Assembly (NCBI RefSeq): GCF_050908845.1
Contig: NZ_CP194171.1
Coordinates: 3,968,001-4,032,000, forward strand
From: Marinobacterium_D sp050908845
GTDB taxonomy: Bacteria; Pseudomonadota; Gammaproteobacteria; Pseudomonadales; Balneatricaceae
Direction of reading: 5' to 3'
DNA length: 64,000 nucleotides
Below the pieces are notes generated by a model. That model worked only from the letters and a program-made list of their open reading frames with translations. It had not been told where the DNA came from and did not search any database. Shown piece by piece: positions 21,199 through 30,333 of the stretch; position 1 is the first letter of the stretch; each line of letters opens with the position of its first letter. Position numbers and translations under genes: made by a program.

Positions 21199-21986
21199 GA
21201 CTGCGGTTTTCTCCAGTGACAGTAATAAAGTTCGTAACTCGCCGGCAGGCTCCCGGATGTCAGACGCATGCCTTCGTAAGCCTGGGTCAGGGTCTTCAGC
21301 CGCGTCCTGCTTGAGAGCCCCTGATGGTTGCGGGCATTGACGTTGTGGGCACCCAGCGCCTTGAGCTCATGCATCAGCTGGCCAAGTTTGCCATATTCGA
21401 GCACTCGGAGCTGCGTCTGCTGCTCCACCTGATGCAGCGATTTCGCGGCATCCTGGATCCGCGCCAGTGGCCAGAACTCATTCACATGACGGTCTGCATC
21501 CACCGCGGCCCAGGCCTGCTTCAATTCGGCCAGTGTGGCCGGCCCCAGCGTTGCCACAATCACCCGGCCGCCGGGCTTCAACACCCGCCTAAGCTCGGCG
21601 AACAGCAGCTCGGGACGCTCACACCACTGGATCGCCAGGCTGGAGAACACCAGATCAACGCTGTTATCGGCCAACGGGAGCTGCTCTGCATCACCGCAAA
21701 CCTGACAATGCTGCGCAAGCTGATGCTGACCGCGGGCATAGGCAAGCATCCCTTCGGCCAGATCCAGACTCAGCAGCAGCGCCTGTGGATAGTGCGCCCT
21801 CAGTTTCGGCGAGGCGTAACCGGTGCCGCTGCCCAGATCCATCACCACCTCTGGCTCCATATCCGGCAGCCAGGTGAGCAACCTGTCGGCGGTATCACGC
21901 TGTAACCCGGCAACGCTGTCATAGGTCGCCGCCGCGCGGCTGAAAGAGCTGGCCACCAGCCGCTTGTCTCTAAGCATGGCGGTCAT
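21195..21986 (-). CDS. bioC: Malonyl-ACP O-methyltransferase BioC
   Basis: A 263-residue class I SAM-dependent methyltransferase. The start carries the F-x-R-A-A-x-x-Y-D element typical of BioC. SAM motif I is VMDLGSGTGYASP near residues 49-61, with VDLVFSSLAIQW as motif II/III. It methylates the free carboxyl of malonyl-ACP to let fatty-acid synthase build pimeloyl-ACP methyl ester. ATGA overlaps link it to bioH and bioD. Confidence 0.94.
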   Translation of the reverse strand: MTAMLRDKRLVASSFSRAAATYDSVAGLQRDTADRLLTWLPDMEPEVVMDLGSGTGYASPKLRAHYPQALLLSLDLAEGMLAYARGQHQLAQHCQVCGDAEQLPLADNSVDLVFSSLAIQWCERPELLFAELRRVLKPGGRVIVATLGPATLAELKQAWAAVDADRHVNEFWPLARIQDAAKSLHQVEQQTQLRVLEYGKLGQLMHELKALGAHNVNARNHQGLSSRTRLKTLTQAYEGMRLTSGSLPASYELYYCHWRKPQS

Positions 21987-22747
21987 AGGCAGGTCCGCCT
22001 TGTCAGACTGGCCAGAGCCTCGTCAAAGTGCTCCGGTTCGCTAAGAAACGGAAGATGCGCCGAAGCCTCGAAACTCTGTACCTCGATAGCTGGATTGATC
22101 TGCACAACCGCATCCGCCAATGAAGCGGGGACCAGCTGATCATACCGCCCCAGCACCAGGCTTGCGGGCACCGAAAGCTCGGCCAGTTCAGCCCGCAGAT
22201 CCTCGCGCAGCAGCTCAAGCGTGCCAGCCAGGTTGTCAGGCTCCGACTGAGCTATCACCTGTTTCAGCATTTTCAGCTCAGTGCGCGCACTCTGGCTGCC
22301 CTGGGTCTGCAGCATGGCGAAGCGGCCCAGGGTTTTAGCGGGCAAGTGCGCCACACCCTCGGCAAAGGCGTCGAACAGGGCGGGATCCATGGCGGGCTGC
22401 CAGCCTTCGCGCTGCACAAAACAGGGCGTTGCCGCTACCAGCATCAGTGCACTTAGCCGCGCCGGCTGCAGGCTGGCAACCTTCAATGCCAGTGCGCCGC
22501 CGAGAGACCAGCCGACCCAGATGGCCCGCTGCGGAGCCTGCGCCAACAGCGCAGTGGCCAGCGCATCGAGCGAGCCGGTATCCAGTGCCGGGGAACGGCC
22601 CAGGCCAGGAATATCGATCAGCGTCAGACGGTATTGCCGGCTTAACCTTTCCACCACCGGTGCCCAGATTGCGCTGGAGAGTCCCCAGCCATGCAGCAGC
22701 ACCAGTTCCGGACCTGTACTCCCGTAGCGTTCAACATGCAGGCTCAC
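21983..22747 (-). CDS. bioH: Pimeloyl-ACP methyl ester carboxylesterase BioH
   Basis: A 254-residue alpha/beta hydrolase. Nucleophile Ser81 lies in GWSLGGAL; the Asp (GRYDQLVP) and His (ASAHLPF) of the triad follow. BioH removes the methyl group to end pimelate chain synthesis. Its place between bioF and bioC, with four-base overlaps on both sides, supports the assignment over other esterases. Confidence 0.94.
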   Translation of the reverse strand: MSLHVERYGSTGPELVLLHGWGLSSAIWAPVVERLSRQYRLTLIDIPGLGRSPALDTGSLDALATALLAQAPQRAIWVGWSLGGALALKVASLQPARLSALMLVAATPCFVQREGWQPAMDPALFDAFAEGVAHLPAKTLGRFAMLQTQGSQSARTELKMLKQVIAQSEPDNLAGTLELLREDLRAELAELSVPASLVLGRYDQLVPASLADAVVQINPAIEVQSFEASAHLPFLSEPEHFDEALASLTRRTCL

Positions 22748-23910
22748 GCCACACCTCCGCGCAACTCTTCAAGCGCCGCCAGCAGACGATCGACCTGCTG
22801 CTCGGTATGTGTCGCGCTCAGCGTCACTCTCAGCCGCGAGCTGCCAACCGGCACCGTGGGCGGACGGATCGCGGATACAAACAGTCCTCGGGCTTCCAGC
22901 CCCTCGCTGAGACGCATCGCCTCGGCGGCATCGCCAACAAGGATCGGCTGAATCGGCGTTTCCGAGGCCATCAGCTCATAACCCAGCTGCTGTGCACCAC
23001 GGCGGAAACGCTGAATCAGTGACTGCAGTTTTTCCCGGCGCCAGCTCTCTTCGCGCACCAGTTTCAGGCTGGCGAGCGTAGCCCAGGCCACGGCCGGCGG
23101 CATGCTGGTGGTGTAGATATAACTGCGGGCAAACTGGATCAGCGTTTCGATCAGCGCTTCGCTGCCGGCGACAAACGCACCAGCTGTACCGAAGCCCTTA
23201 CCCAGCGTACCCATCAGCACCGGCACATCGGACTGACTCAGGCCAAACTGCTCGACACAGCCAGCGCCTGTCTCACCCAGCACACCCATGCCGTGAGCAT
23301 CGTCCACCATCAGCCAGCCACCAGCTTCGCGGGTGGTACGGGCCAGTGCAGGCAGATCCGCTATATCACCATCCATACTGAACACACCGTCGGTGACCAC
23401 CAGCTTGCGACGGGCATCACTCTTTGCCAGACGCTGCTGCAGGCTTGCGGCGTCGTTGTGCAGGTAGCGCTGGAAACGGGCGCCGGAGAGCAGGCCGCCA
23501 TCGAGCAGTGAGGCATGATTCAACCGGTCTTCGAAAACGGCATCCTGCTTGTCGAGCAGTGCATTGATAACACCGAGATTGGCCATATAGCCGGTGGAGA
23601 ACAGTAGCGCGCGCGGCCGTCCCGTCCACTCAGCCAGCGCCTCTTCCAACTCATGATGAGCGCTGGAATGTCCCATCACGAGGTGGGATGCACCACCGCC
23701 GACCCCAAAGCGTTCGACGCCCTCGATCATCGCCTGCTTCAGGGCCGGGTGGTTAGCCAGACCCAGGTAGTCGTTGGAGCAGAACGCAAGGCAAGCCTGA
23801 CCATCGACGCTGACCTCCGGCCCCTGGGGCGACTGCAGCAGCCGACGGCGGCGATAAAGGTGGGCATCACGGCGCTCCTGCAGCGCCACTTCCAGCTGAT
23901 CGAAGGACAT
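22744..23910 (-). CDS. bioF: 8-amino-7-oxononanoate synthase
   Basis: A 388-residue PLP enzyme condensing pimeloyl-ACP with L-alanine. The PLP lysine is Lys238 in GTLGKGFG, preceded by DDAHGMGVLG. The frame is open upstream to 24090, but that part overlaps bioB. The start MSFDQLEVAL, just after the bioB stop, restores the usual length, with GGTGA inside the end of bioB as ribosome site. Confidence 0.95.
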   Translation of the reverse strand: MSFDQLEVALQERRDAHLYRRRRLLQSPQGPEVSVDGQACLAFCSNDYLGLANHPALKQAMIEGVERFGVGGGASHLVMGHSSAHHELEEALAEWTGRPRALLFSTGYMANLGVINALLDKQDAVFEDRLNHASLLDGGLLSGARFQRYLHNDAASLQQRLAKSDARRKLVVTDGVFSMDGDIADLPALARTTREAGGWLMVDDAHGMGVLGETGAGCVEQFGLSQSDVPVLMGTLGKGFGTAGAFVAGSEALIETLIQFARSYIYTTSMPPAVAWATLASLKLVREESWRREKLQSLIQRFRRGAQQLGYELMASETPIQPILVGDAAEAMRLSEGLEARGLFVSAIRPPTVPVGSSRLRVTLSATHTEQQVDRLLAALEELRGGVA

Positions 23911-23915
23911 CGGGA

Positions 23916-24965
23916 TCAGTTCACCGCGTCGTAGAACAGTGCATCGTCCTGGCGCGCCTGCAGGTTGCGGGCGATCGCCTCTTCCTGCTCGGCGTCGGTC
24001 TGCTCGATACGCTGTTCCACATTGATGCCCAGGCGCTTGAACAGCTGCAGATCGCGGTTGGTTTCCGGGTTCGGTGTGGTCAGCAGGCACTCGCCGTAGA
24101 AAATCGAGTTGGCGCCGGCGAAGAAGGTCATCGCCTGCATCTCATCGGACATCTGCTCGCGACCGGCTGAGAGACGCACATGGGATTTCGGCATCAGTAT
24201 TCGCGCTACCGCGATATTGCGGACAAACTCCAGCGGGTCCAGGTCTTCGACATTTTCCAGCGGCGTGCCTTCCACTTTAACCAGCATATTGATCGGCACC
24301 GATTCCGGCTGCTGCGGCAGGTTGGCCAGCTGTTTGAGCAGGCCGATACGGTCGTTGGCGGTTTCGCCCATGCCAAGAATTCCGCCGCTGCAGATCTTCA
24401 TCCCGGCATCGCGCACATGGCCCAGGGTATCGAGACGATCCTGGTAGGTGCGGGTGGTGATGATCTTGTCGTAGAACTCCGGCGAGGTATCCAGGTTGTG
24501 GTTGTAATAGTCCAGTCCGGCCTCGGCCAGCTGATCGGCCTGATGCTCTTTCAGCATCCCCAGGGTCATGCAGGTTTCCAGCCCCAGCTCCTTTACGCCT
24601 TTGACCATTTCCAGTACATAGGGCATGTCACGGTCAGTGGGGTGTTTCCAGGCTGCACCCATGCAGAAACGGGTGGAGCCCGCCGCCTTCGCCTGCTTCG
24701 CCTTGGCCAGCACGGCTTCCACTTCCATCAGGCGCTGCTTTTCCAGGCCGGTGTCGTAGTGCGCACTCTGCGGACAGTATTTGCAGTCTTCGGGGCAGGC
24801 GCCGGTCTTGATCGACAGCAGCGTGCTCACCTGCACCTCGTTCGGATCGAAATGCTGGCGATGCACCGTCTGGGCACGGAACAGCAGATCATTGAACGGC
24901 AGGTCGAACAGCGCCTGGATCTCCGCCTCTGTCCAGTCGTGGCGTACTTCAGCGTGGGTTTGCAT
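23916..24965 (-). CDS. bioB: Biotin synthase
   Basis: A 349-residue radical SAM enzyme inserting sulfur into dethiobiotin. The 4Fe-4S cysteines are Cys57, Cys61 and Cys64 in CPEDCKYCPQ. The second-cluster region and YNHNLDTSPEFY are present. A start at 25004 is possible, but MQTHAEVRHDWT at 24965 is preceded by GGGGAG nine bases away and fits the family. It is first gene of the operon behind a well-formed promoter. Confidence 0.96.
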   Translation of the reverse strand: MQTHAEVRHDWTEAEIQALFDLPFNDLLFRAQTVHRQHFDPNEVQVSTLLSIKTGACPEDCKYCPQSAHYDTGLEKQRLMEVEAVLAKAKQAKAAGSTRFCMGAAWKHPTDRDMPYVLEMVKGVKELGLETCMTLGMLKEHQADQLAEAGLDYYNHNLDTSPEFYDKIITTRTYQDRLDTLGHVRDAGMKICSGGILGMGETANDRIGLLKQLANLPQQPESVPINMLVKVEGTPLENVEDLDPLEFVRNIAVARILMPKSHVRLSAGREQMSDEMQAMTFFAGANSIFYGECLLTTPNPETNRDLQLFKRLGINVEQRIEQTDAEQEEAIARNLQARQDDALFYDAVN

Positions 24966-25004
24966 TGGGTGTGGCTCCCCGGTTTGAATTGGCATTGGAC
25001 GCAA

Positions 25005-25032
25005 ATCATAAACAGACAGAAGGAACTGTCAA
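25005..25032 (-). promoter_or_regulatory. Sigma-70 promoter of bioBFHCD with an internal palindrome
   Basis: On the minus strand a perfect TTGACA (25027-25032) is separated by 16 bp from TATGAT (25005-25010), placing transcription start about 30 bp before bioB. The spacer holds the inverted repeat GACAG-N6-CTGTC (25015-25030). This is a plausible repressor site, though it does not look like the classical BirA operator TTGTAAACC-N-GGTTTACAA. Confidence 0.65.
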
Positions 25033-25035
25033 CTT

Positions 25036-25740
25036 ATGAAAAACAGCAAGGTCTACCTTAGATTATTTTTTAACCAACCCTGTTTTCTTTGCCGCCTGCA
25101 TACTGCCGGCGCCAGCGGCCTGTGCGATGCCTGTCATGCCGACCTCCCCTGGCTGATCGGCTGCTGTCCCCGCTGCGCCGAACCGCGCTCGCCCCGAATC
25201 CCGCCCGATCAGCCCTGCGGTCGCTGCCAGACCTCGCCGCCCGGTTTCGACCGGGTGATCGCAGCCTTTGGCTATGCCTTTCCACTCAGCCAGATGATTC
25301 CCGGCATCAAGTACCACCGCCGCCCCGCTTTGCTGGGCGGGTTGGCCGCTACCCTGGCCGGGTTGCTGCAGGAGCGGATCGAAACCCCGCCCGATCTGTT
25401 GCTGCCGGTGCCGATGCACCCCTGGCAGGAATCCGTGCGTGGCTTCAACCAGGCTGCACTGCTGGCCAGCGAGCTGGGCAAACGACTCGATATCCCCGTC
25501 AGCCACAGCACTCTCAGGAAGGTCCGCAGAACCGGCCACCAGGCGGAACTGGATCGCCGGTCCCGCGCCATCAACCTCAGAGGCAGCTTTGCCTTGAGTG
25601 GTCGTGTGCCTGAGCGCGTTGCAATCGTTGACGACATCCTGACCACCGGCGCCACCGCCAATGAGCTGGCAAAACTGCTGAAAAAAGCGGGCTCGAACGA
25701 GGTCCAGGTATGGGTTCTGGCAAGAACGCCATCCAATTGA
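25036..25740 (+). CDS. comF: ComF family phosphoribosyltransferase-like protein
   Basis: A 234-residue ComF/GntX-type protein. An N-terminal double zinc ribbon has CxxC pairs (CFLC, CDAC, CPRC, CGRC). A C-terminal phosphoribosyltransferase fold carries the PRPP-binding loop IVDDILTTGAT. Homologues support DNA uptake or use of DNA as nutrient. It is divergent from bioB, an order shared with Pseudomonas. Its start lies within 5 bp of the bio promoter -35 box, so the two promoters must overlap. Confidence 0.88.
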   Translation: MKNSKVYLRLFFNQPCFLCRLHTAGASGLCDACHADLPWLIGCCPRCAEPRSPRIPPDQPCGRCQTSPPGFDRVIAAFGYAFPLSQMIPGIKYHRRPALLGGLAATLAGLLQERIETPPDLLLPVPMHPWQESVRGFNQAALLASELGKRLDIPVSHSTLRKVRRTGHQAELDRRSRAINLRGSFALSGRVPERVAIVDDILTTGATANELAKLLKKAGSNEVQVWVLARTPSN

Positions 25741-25807
25741 TAAACGGTAATAAAAACAACATCTGGTAAACTGTCCGTCTGGACAGACTCGTTTGCGGAG
25801 CAGGGAA

Positions 25808-27448
25808 ATGACACTAGAGATGATTGGCCAGTTGGTCGGTGGCATCGGCCTCTTTCTACTGGGGATGCAACTGATGACGGCGGGCCTTAAACAGGCCGCG
25901 GGACGCTCCCTGAAACAGGCGCTGGAGGCAGCCACCCGCTCCCGCCTTCGCGGTCTGCTCTCCGGCACACTGATCACGGCCGCGGTCCAGTCCTCCAGTG
26001 CGGTGACAGTGGCTACACTGGGCTTCGTAAACGCGGGCTTGCTGACACTGGGACAATCTATCGCGGTGATTTACGGCTGTAATATCGGCACCACCATGAC
26101 CGGCTGGCTGGTGGCGTTGATCGGCTTCAAGATCAAGATCAGCGCCTTCGCGCTCCCGATGATTGGCGCCGGCATCGCCCTGCGCACGATCAGCAAAAAC
26201 GGGCGTATGGGCCACATCGGTACGGCGGTTGCCGGTTTTGGCCTGTTCTTTATCGGCCTCGATTTCCTGCGCGCCAGCTTTGATGGCCTGTCGGAGAACA
26301 TTCCGCTGGATAGCATCGGCCACGGCCCGCTGGCCCTGGCGATCTTTGTCGCCGCTGGTTTCCTGCTCACCTTCCTGATGCAGGCCTCCGCGGCCGTTAT
26401 GGCCATCGCCCTGTCACTGGTCCACACCGGCTCCATTACCCTGTCTGCGGCCGCCGCACTGGTGATCGGCGCCAACGTCGGTACCACAACCACTGCACTG
26501 ATCGCCGCCATCGGCGCCACTCCCAATGCCAAGCGCATCTCCGCCGCCCACGTAATTTTCAACCTGCTCACCGGCGCAGTGGGACTGATTTTCCTGATGC
26601 TGCTGGCGGGCTGGCTCGACCAGCTGGATGCCAGCCGGTTCGACCTGGTCAGCCTGCTGGCACTCTTCCACACCCTGTTCAACCTCACCGGTGTGGCGAT
26701 GATCTGGCCGCTGACCGATCGCATGGAAAAGATGCTCAACAACCGTTTCCGCAGCCTGGAGGAGAACGAGGCGCGCCCACGCCATCTGGATAAGAACATC
26801 ATCACCACTCCCTCTCTCGCGGTGGAGGCGATGAACCAGGAACTGGCCCGCGTCAGTCGGCACTGCACCCGCCTGACCAAGGAGGCACTGAGCGCCGAAA
26901 GCGCCTCCCGGGATAAGATCGAAGCCGAGGCCCAGGGTATCTACCAGCTGGTCGGCAAAATTGCCGAGTTCAACCAGGAACTGGCGCGGCAGAACCTGAA
27001 CCCGGAGATCAGCGAGACGCTGCCGATCTCCCTGCGCGTGGCGCGCTATTTCAGTGAAATGGCCCGCCTGAGTGCTGCCCTGCCGGAGTACTATCCACAG
27101 TTCGATGCCATTCAGGATGCCAGCGTCAAGAACAGCCTGTTCGAGTTCAAGCAGGCGATCATCCGCCTGGTCGACCTGGCCGAGATCCGTGAAGACAGCA
27201 GCAGCCAGGGTTATCAGACCCATCAGCTGATGCGCGAAGTAAAGGGGATCTACCAACAGCTGAAGAGCCTGCTGCTGGAGCAGGCGGTCAGTGGGCGCAT
27301 GGACAACACCGAGAGCATGTCTCTGCTGGATGCGATCAGCCAGCTGCAGCGCCTGGCCGAGCAGGCGGAAAAAGCCTCCAGCCACTGGAGCTCAACACTG
27401 CCGGTTCAGGACCGCAGCCACCTGCACAAGGAACCTGAACACGCATGA
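25808..27448 (+). CDS. Na/phosphate cotransporter family protein with C-terminal PhoU-like domain
   Basis: A 546-residue membrane protein. Two inverted NptA repeats contain the signature AVQSSSAVTVATLGF near residue 60 and its counterpart MQASAAVMAIALS near 195, the sodium/phosphate coordinating motifs. About eight hydrophobic helices end near residue 305. The soluble C-terminal 230 residues are helical and resemble PhoU, which may regulate transport. The start after GGAGCAGGGAA is favoured over an ATG five codons earlier. Its stop overlaps the next gene by four bases. Confidence 0.87.
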   Translation: MTLEMIGQLVGGIGLFLLGMQLMTAGLKQAAGRSLKQALEAATRSRLRGLLSGTLITAAVQSSSAVTVATLGFVNAGLLTLGQSIAVIYGCNIGTTMTGWLVALIGFKIKISAFALPMIGAGIALRTISKNGRMGHIGTAVAGFGLFFIGLDFLRASFDGLSENIPLDSIGHGPLALAIFVAAGFLLTFLMQASAAVMAIALSLVHTGSITLSAAAALVIGANVGTTTTALIAAIGATPNAKRISAAHVIFNLLTGAVGLIFLMLLAGWLDQLDASRFDLVSLLALFHTLFNLTGVAMIWPLTDRMEKMLNNRFRSLEENEARPRHLDKNIITTPSLAVEAMNQELARVSRHCTRLTKEALSAESASRDKIEAEAQGIYQLVGKIAEFNQELARQNLNPEISETLPISLRVARYFSEMARLSAALPEYYPQFDAIQDASVKNSLFEFKQAIIRLVDLAEIREDSSSQGYQTHQLMREVKGIYQQLKSLLLEQAVSGRMDNTESMSLLDAISQLQRLAEQAEKASSHWSSTLPVQDRSHLHKEPEHA

Positions 27449-28191
27449 TCACCGATCCCTGGTTTTACCTCGCCGCCGTGCCGGCAATACTTATTGTCGG
27501 CATTTCCAAGGGTGGCTTCGGTGGTGGTCTGGGTCTGCTCGCCGTACCGATGATGTCACTGGTGATCAGTCCGGTGCAGGCAGCGGCGATCATGCTGCCG
27601 ATTCTCTGCCTGATGGATCTGGTAGGGCTCTGGAGCTTTCGCGGCAAGGGCGACTTCAGCCTGCTGAAAGTGCTGATCCCGGCCTCACTGGTCGGCATTA
27701 TCGTCGGCGCGCTGAGCTTCAGCTATCTCAGCGAGCGCAGCCTGCAATTCATCGTCGGCAGCATCGCCGTGCTGTTTACACTGAATTACTGGCTGAGGCC
27801 GGCGCGGCGGGAAGCGAAAGAGCCCAGCCTGGCCCGCGGCAGTTTCTGGGGCTGGGTGACCGGCTTCACCAGCTTCAGCGTCCACGCCGGCGGACCGCCA
27901 CTGAATATCTACCTGTTGCCGCTGCAGCTGGATAAGAGCATCTATATCGGCACCACGATCATCATGTTCGCAGCGATCAATTATCTGAAAGTGATACCTT
28001 ATGCCCTGCTCGGGCAGTTCAGTCTGGCCAACCTCAGCACCGCCGCCGTGCTGGCGGTACTGGCACCGGTGGGGGTGCGGCTCGGTTACTGGATGCACCA
28101 CCGCATCGACGAGAAGTGGTTCTACCGCATCTGTTTCATCTTTCTGTTTGTCACCGGCAGCAAGCTGCTGTTCGACGCCCTGATTGGCTGA
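27445..28191 (+). CDS. TauE/SafE family sulfite/anion exporter
   Basis: A 248-residue inner membrane protein of the TSUP family with eight or so hydrophobic segments and the early ISKGGFGGGLG motif diagnostic of TauE/SafE. Members export sulfite, sulfoacetate or related organosulfur anions; the substrate is not predictable here. An ATGA overlap with the phosphate transporter gene and nine bases to trmO suggest one transcript. Confidence 0.85.
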   Translation: MITDPWFYLAAVPAILIVGISKGGFGGGLGLLAVPMMSLVISPVQAAAIMLPILCLMDLVGLWSFRGKGDFSLLKVLIPASLVGIIVGALSFSYLSERSLQFIVGSIAVLFTLNYWLRPARREAKEPSLARGSFWGWVTGFTSFSVHAGGPPLNIYLLPLQLDKSIYIGTTIIMFAAINYLKVIPYALLGQFSLANLSTAAVLAVLAPVGVRLGYWMHHRIDEKWFYRICFIFLFVTGSKLLFDALIG

Positions 28192-28199
28192 GGAAACCC

Positions 28200-28919
28200 A
28201 TGAGCACCCCGATCAATTTTGAGCCCATCGGCGTGATCCACAGCGCTTTTGACGAGAAGTTCGGTATCCCACGCCAGCCGGGGCTGACCCCCTCGCTGAG
28301 TGCAACCATCGAGCTCTACCCGCCCTTTGCTTCACTGGAAGCGGTACGCGGGTTGGAGCAGGCCAGCCATATCTGGCTGATCTTTCTGTTCAGCGCCACC
28401 GCCGAGCAGGGCTGGAAGCCACTGGTACGACCGCCACGTCTCGGCGGCAACAAACGCCTCGGCGTGTTTGCCTCCCGCTCGCCGTTTCGCCCCAATCCCA
28501 TCGGCCTTTCCCCCGTGCAGTTGAACGGCATTCGCCAGGACGGGGACCGCATCCTGCTCGACGTGGCCGGCGCGGATCTGCTCGACGGCACGCCGATTCT
28601 CGATATCAAACCCTACCTGCCCTACGCCGATATTATCCCCGAGGCTCAGTTTGCACTGGCGGAAAAGATCGAAACCCTGGACCTGCCGATACACTGGAGC
28701 GAGCAGGCGCAACAGGCGATCAACGAGCAGAGTCGACTCAAGCAGCAGCCGCTGACGACACAGATAGAGGAGCTGCTGCGCTGCGATCCGAGACCCGCCT
28801 ACCAGCGCGACCCCGAGCGCGAGTACGGGGTCAGCCTGCACCAGCTCAATATCCGCTTCCGCATCAGCGACGAGTCGATCCACGTGCTCAGCATCACAGC
28901 GGCGGCCACACTGCTGTAA
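28200..28919 (+). CDS. trmO: tRNA (N6-threonylcarbamoyladenosine(37)-N6)-methyltransferase TrmO
   Basis: A 239-residue TsaA/TrmO protein. The N-terminal beta-barrel SAM-binding domain contains IGVIHSAFDEKFG, FASRSPFRPNPIG and DGTPILDIKPYLPY. A smaller C-terminal domain ends with YGVSLHQLNIRF. TrmO methylates t6A37 in tRNA-Thr. GAGG precedes the ATG at 28200; the frame opens further upstream only inside the previous gene. Confidence 0.92.
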   Translation: MSTPINFEPIGVIHSAFDEKFGIPRQPGLTPSLSATIELYPPFASLEAVRGLEQASHIWLIFLFSATAEQGWKPLVRPPRLGGNKRLGVFASRSPFRPNPIGLSPVQLNGIRQDGDRILLDVAGADLLDGTPILDIKPYLPYADIIPEAQFALAEKIETLDLPIHWSEQAQQAINEQSRLKQQPLTTQIEELLRCDPRPAYQRDPEREYGVSLHQLNIRFRISDESIHVLSITAAATLL

Positions 28920-29001
28920 CCGCCGCAATGCTGGTCCAGCCTCGCGAATGATCTACTCTGACCTCCCGGCACGTAACTGCTTAGGCTTCCGGGAGATCAA
29001 G

Positions 29002-30333
29002 ATGACCACGACGCTGTACCGCTTCACTAACGACCTGCGACTGACCGATAACGCCGCGCTGGCACAGGCAGCCAGCCTGTCCGACACACTGATCTGCGTT
29101 TACTGCGTAAACCCTGGCTGGTTTCGCATGGGCAGATATCAGTCGCGCCCCCTGGGTGAGCATCGCTGGCGCTTTCTGTACCAGTCTCTGCGCGATCTCG
29201 ACCGCCACCTGGAAGCGCTGGGACAGCGCCTGCTGGTACTTTTCGACCAGCCAGAAGCCAGCCTGCGCAGATTGTGCTCGGCGCTCAACGTGGATCTGCT
29301 GCTACAGAGCCATCCCAGCTGCTTCGACGAGCTGACGGAGTGGGACCGGCTGGAGTTTCCCGGCGTTCACAAAAGACTGATCTGGACCCATACACTGTTC
29401 ACCCCGGACCACCTGCCGTTTCCGGTCGAACAGCTGCCGAGTTATTTCACCGCCTTTCGCAAAGAGGTGGAGCCGCTAACTGTTCCCGACACTCTGTCCC
29501 CACCGGGACGCCTGCTGCCGCCGCCACCACTCACTCTGCCGTTCTCGGACTGGAATCAACTACCGGATGCATCCAGAGGCGGAAGCGACCTGAGCGGTGG
29601 CAGCGAAGGCGCCGCGGCGAGGCTGGATTACTACTTTTCAACGCGTCTTCCGCACAGCTACAAGGCGACACGCAATGCGCTTCAAGGCGGCGATAACAGC
29701 ACCGGCTTCAGCCCCTGGCTGGCCAACGGTGCGCTGTCACCACGACAGATTTCAACAGCCCTGTACCAGTATGAAACCCGGCACGGCGCCAGCGAATCCT
29801 CCCGCTGGATCTACGTTGAGCTGCTCTGGCGGGAATACTTTCACTGGTATGCCTACAAACAGGGTTCACAGCTGTTCCAGTTCCGCGGCATCAAGACGCA
29901 ACCGCCACTGACCACCTTCTACCCGGCGCGCTTTCGCAAATGGACCCAGGGCAGCACGCCAAGCCCCCTGGTAAACGCCTGCATGAACGAGCTTCGCGAA
30001 ACCGGCTGGCTCTCCAACCGCGGCAGGCAGCTCGCCGCCAGCTACCTGGTCAATGAGCTCGGTGTGGACTGGCGCTACGGCGCCGCCTGGTTCGAACAGC
30101 AACTGGTGGACTACGACCCGGCGGCAAACTGGGGTAACTGGCAGTATATCGCCGGGGTCGGCGCCGATCCGCGCGGCGGCCGCCATTTCGATATCGAATG
30201 GCAGGGGCGCCAGTACGATCCCGATGGCCAATATGTGCAACGCTGGACAGATAATCAGCCGGCACTGCCACTGGACAGCGTCGACTGTGCGGACTGGCCA
30301 ATTAGCCTCGACGGGAATCAGCGGCGTGAGTGA
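29002..30333 (+). CDS. DASH family cryptochrome / ssDNA photolyase
   Basis: A 443-residue photolyase-superfamily protein. An N-terminal antenna domain (YRFTNDLRLTDNAAL) is followed by a helical FAD domain. The FAD domain contains TGFSPWLANGALSPRQ, the WRYGAAWFEQQLVDYDPAANWGNW-type region and GRHFDIEWQ. The last two features mark Cry-DASH, which binds FAD and MTHF and repairs CPDs in single-stranded DNA or senses blue light. The start MTTTLYRF has GGGAG six bases upstream. It overlaps the next gene by eight bases. Confidence 0.9.
   Translation: MTTTLYRFTNDLRLTDNAALAQAASLSDTLICVYCVNPGWFRMGRYQSRPLGEHRWRFLYQSLRDLDRHLEALGQRLLVLFDQPEASLRRLCSALNVDLLLQSHPSCFDELTEWDRLEFPGVHKRLIWTHTLFTPDHLPFPVEQLPSYFTAFRKEVEPLTVPDTLSPPGRLLPPPPLTLPFSDWNQLPDASRGGSDLSGGSEGAAARLDYYFSTRLPHSYKATRNALQGGDNSTGFSPWLANGALSPRQISTALYQYETRHGASESSRWIYVELLWREYFHWYAYKQGSQLFQFRGIKTQPPLTTFYPARFRKWTQGSTPSPLVNACMNELRETGWLSNRGRQLAASYLVNELGVDWRYGAAWFEQQLVDYDPAANWGNWQYIAGVGADPRGGRHFDIEWQGRQYDPDGQYVQRWTDNQPALPLDSVDCADWPISLDGNQRRE

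Noticed and set aside
24966..25035. BirA operator in the bioB/comF spacer
   Set aside because: The TTGTAAACC...GGTTTACAA arms were looked for and not found; only the smaller GACAG/CTGTC palindrome is present.
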